Shown one piece after another: positions 5,878-6,777 of a DNA stretch of 6,777 bases. The stretch comes from Desulfobacteraceae bacterium (GTDB taxonomy: Bacteria; Desulfobacterota; Desulfobacteria; Desulfobacterales; Desulfobacteraceae): positions 1 through 6,777 of the forward strand of contig JAAEMC010000553.1 in assembly GCA_024225895.1 (NCBI GenBank), given 5' to 3'. Position numbers and translations under genes: made by a program. Numbering within the stretch: the stretch's first letter is position 1; every line of letters begins with the position of its first letter. The notes beneath the pieces were generated by a model. The model made no database searches. It was given only the letters and a program-made list of their open reading frames with translations, and was not told the origin of the DNA.

Positions 5878-5940
5878 TAGGACTATAAATTAAAAATGCC
5901 TGGTTTAAGAGGCAAGATTCAAATATTTGGGAGACGTTGA

Positions 5941-6456
5941 ATGAGTAAATATTATCTGTTCCAGGACACCAAAAAATGTATCGGATGCCATGCCTGTGAA
6001 ATCCAGTGCAAATCCAATAAGGATCTTCCCAAAGGACCGAGGCCCTGTCAGATCATCCAGGTCGGACCCAAATTAATCAGCGGTCTTCCCAAAATATCGT
6101 TTATTTTCATGCCCTGTTTTCACTGTGAAAATCCCTGGTGTGTTTCTGCTTGTCCCACAGGTGCCATGCAGCAGAGAAACAGGGACGGCATTGTATTTGT
6201 CGACCAGGAGTTATGTGTGGGTTGTAAAACATGTGTTTCCGCCTGCCCCTGGGGTGCGCCCCAATGGAATGCAGATATCGGCAAAGTTGTCAAATGCGAT
6301 TACTGCAAGGACCGCATTGACCAGGGGTTGAACCCTGCCTGTGTTACTACCTGCACCACAGGCTGCTTGAAATTCGGCAATGTAGAAGATATGACGCAGA
6401 TCCGGCGTAAGAGGCATGCCTCCTCTGTGGCCTCCTTTGACAACAGTAGTTTTTAG
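5941..6456 (+). CDS. Four-cluster [4Fe-4S] ferredoxin subunit, HycB/DmsB-like, probably of a formate dehydrogenase or related molybdoenzyme
   Basis: A 171-residue electron-transfer subunit. The cysteines fall in four groups, enough for four [4Fe-4S] clusters: C13-C16-C19-C23, C59-C62-C67-C71, C92-C95-C98-C102, and C119-C122 with C134-C138. This is the arrangement of the iron-sulfur subunits of the DMSO reductase superfamily (HycB, HydN, FdhB, DmsB). Extra cysteines are C36 and C142. There is no Tat or Sec signal and no membrane anchor, so it is cytoplasmic; membrane-bound FdhB-type subunits usually have a C-terminal helix that is missing here. The start is backed by GGGAGA at 5929-5934. The next gene begins 18 bases after the stop, so they are one operon, driven by the candidate sigma54 promoter at 5838. 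The final 20 residues are basic, then serine-rich. The cluster assignment is secure; the enzyme it serves lies outside the window and is inferred from the family and the next gene. Confidence 0.95.
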   Translation: MSKYYLFQDTKKCIGCHACEIQCKSNKDLPKGPRPCQIIQVGPKLISGLPKISFIFMPCFHCENPWCVSACPTGAMQQRNRDGIVFVDQELCVGCKTCVSACPWGAPQWNADIGKVVKCDYCKDRIDQGLNPACVTTCTTGCLKFGNVEDMTQIRRKRHASSVASFDNSSF

Positions 6457-6474
6457 TCTTTCTGGAGAACAGCA

Positions 6475-6777
6475 ATGGCCCAAACTAACTGCCCGGTCCG
6501 CAACACTATTATGGCGCTTTGTCAAACCATTCTTTCCGGACGCCTGACTGACCCCAAAGGCCGTAGAATCTTAGAACAGATTTTAAAGCTGATCGAAGAA
6601 ATTGCAGAAGGCGCTGCCGGCCTTGATCATCTTTGCGCCATTGATTCTCTCATTGAAGAATATTTTCAAAATGGCTGCAATGATCAAAATATTGAAACCG
6701 GTGTTTTCTTAAAAAAGGCTTTGGAAGACAACAGAGAAATTTTTCAAAGCCATATTGAATCTAAAAATTGTCCTTCC
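6475..6777 (+). CDS. N-terminal part of an oxidoreductase subunit (NuoF-C-terminal-like helical domain), runs off right edge
   Basis: The frame is open from the ATG at 6475 to the last base (101 codons, no stop), so the 3' end is outside the window. GGAG at 6464-6467, seven bases before the ATG, supports the start. The fragment is mostly helical: MALCQTILSGRLTD, then LIEEIAEGAAGLDHLCAIDSLIEEYF, then LEDNREIFQSHIESKNCPS. This resembles the C-terminal iron-sulfur domain of NADH dehydrogenase 51-kDa subunits (a leucine-cysteine segment, a final amphipathic helix and HI-x-x-K-x-CP), but the upstream C-x2-C-x2-C ligand triad of that domain is not seen. In anaerobes such a domain can precede a glutamate-synthase-small-subunit-like FAD oxidoreductase next to formate dehydrogenase genes; I recall that pattern in sulfate reducers. 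The full product is therefore likely an NAD(P)H-linked flavoprotein, which is inference from one domain and its neighbour. Confidence 0.88.
   Translation, partial: MAQTNCPVRNTIMALCQTILSGRLTDPKGRRILEQILKLIEEIAEGAAGLDHLCAIDSLIEEYFQNGCNDQNIETGVFLKKALEDNREIFQSHIESKNCPS

Larger units (their letters stand above)
5497..5940. other. 444-base intergenic region: terminators, then sigma54 leader of the redox operon
   Basis: No gene is supported here. From left to right it holds the T-run of the thioesterase terminator and a CCGG-rich pair of overlapping hairpins (5503-5538). A weak AGTGC/GCACT hairpin (5596-5600 with 5613-5617) and the strong hairpin at 5652-5676 come next. An AT-rich stretch at about 5700-5820 is a likely site for activator binding, although I see no clear dyad in it. 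The sigma54-type promoter at 5838-5853 lies inside an inverted repeat, and a leader of about 78 bases ends in GGGAGA at 5929-5934 just before the ATG at 5941. Confidence 0.7.

Noticed and set aside
6211..6525. Open frame on the - strand opposite the ferredoxin gene
   Set aside because: Antisense shadow of the cysteine-rich ferredoxin and the start of the next gene; no family pattern.

Overview
The window reads as a stretch of chromosome from an anaerobic, probably sulfate-reducing bacterium of the Desulfobacterota (Desulfobacteraceae-like). This is inferred from gene content and style: a large dCache/PAS hybrid histidine kinase, a cytoplasmic four-cluster ferredoxin subunit followed by a flavin-oxidoreductase-type gene of the formate dehydrogenase kind, moderate GC in genes and AT-rich spacers. 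No taxonomic marker is present. All six protein genes lie on the + strand.

Layout. (1) Bases 3-728: C-terminal two thirds of a PotD-type polyamine-binding protein, cut by the left edge. (2) Bases 741-3395, 12 bases later: an 884-residue membrane hybrid sensor kinase (TM, dCache, TM, HAMP, PAS, HisKA, HATPase, REC). The pair looks co-transcribed and may form a binding-protein-assisted sensor. (3) Bases 3396-3675: a spacer with a GC-rich structured inverted-repeat element (about 3471-3578) and a good sigma70-type promoter. (4) Bases 3676-4119: an unrecognised small protein gene. (5) Bases 4120-4492: a non-coding stretch with a cluster of hairpins, a 12-bp direct repeat and a short palindrome. 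(6) Bases 4493-4849: a small protein with a FlaG-like C-terminal pattern, followed by a terminator. (7) Bases 5023-5496: a PaaI-type hotdog thioesterase. (8) Bases 5497-5940: a 444-base spacer with a strong terminator-like hairpin and a near-consensus sigma54 promoter. (9) Bases 5941-6456: a HycB/DmsB-like ferredoxin with 16 cysteines in cluster-type spacing. (10) Bases 6475-6777: the start of an oxidoreductase subunit that runs off the right edge with no stop.

How the parts fit. The left part is a sensing module: ligand binding, transmembrane signalling and phosphorelay. The right part is the beginning of a redox operon, probably a cytoplasmic formate dehydrogenase or related molybdenum/tungsten enzyme with an NAD(P)H-type flavoprotein partner, apparently under sigma54 and hence activator-dependent control. 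The middle is a patchwork of small, probably monocistronic genes separated by structured spacers. The most interesting items are the sigma54 promoter lying inside an inverted repeat, the GC-rich structured element after the kinase, and the pairing of the binding protein with the kinase.
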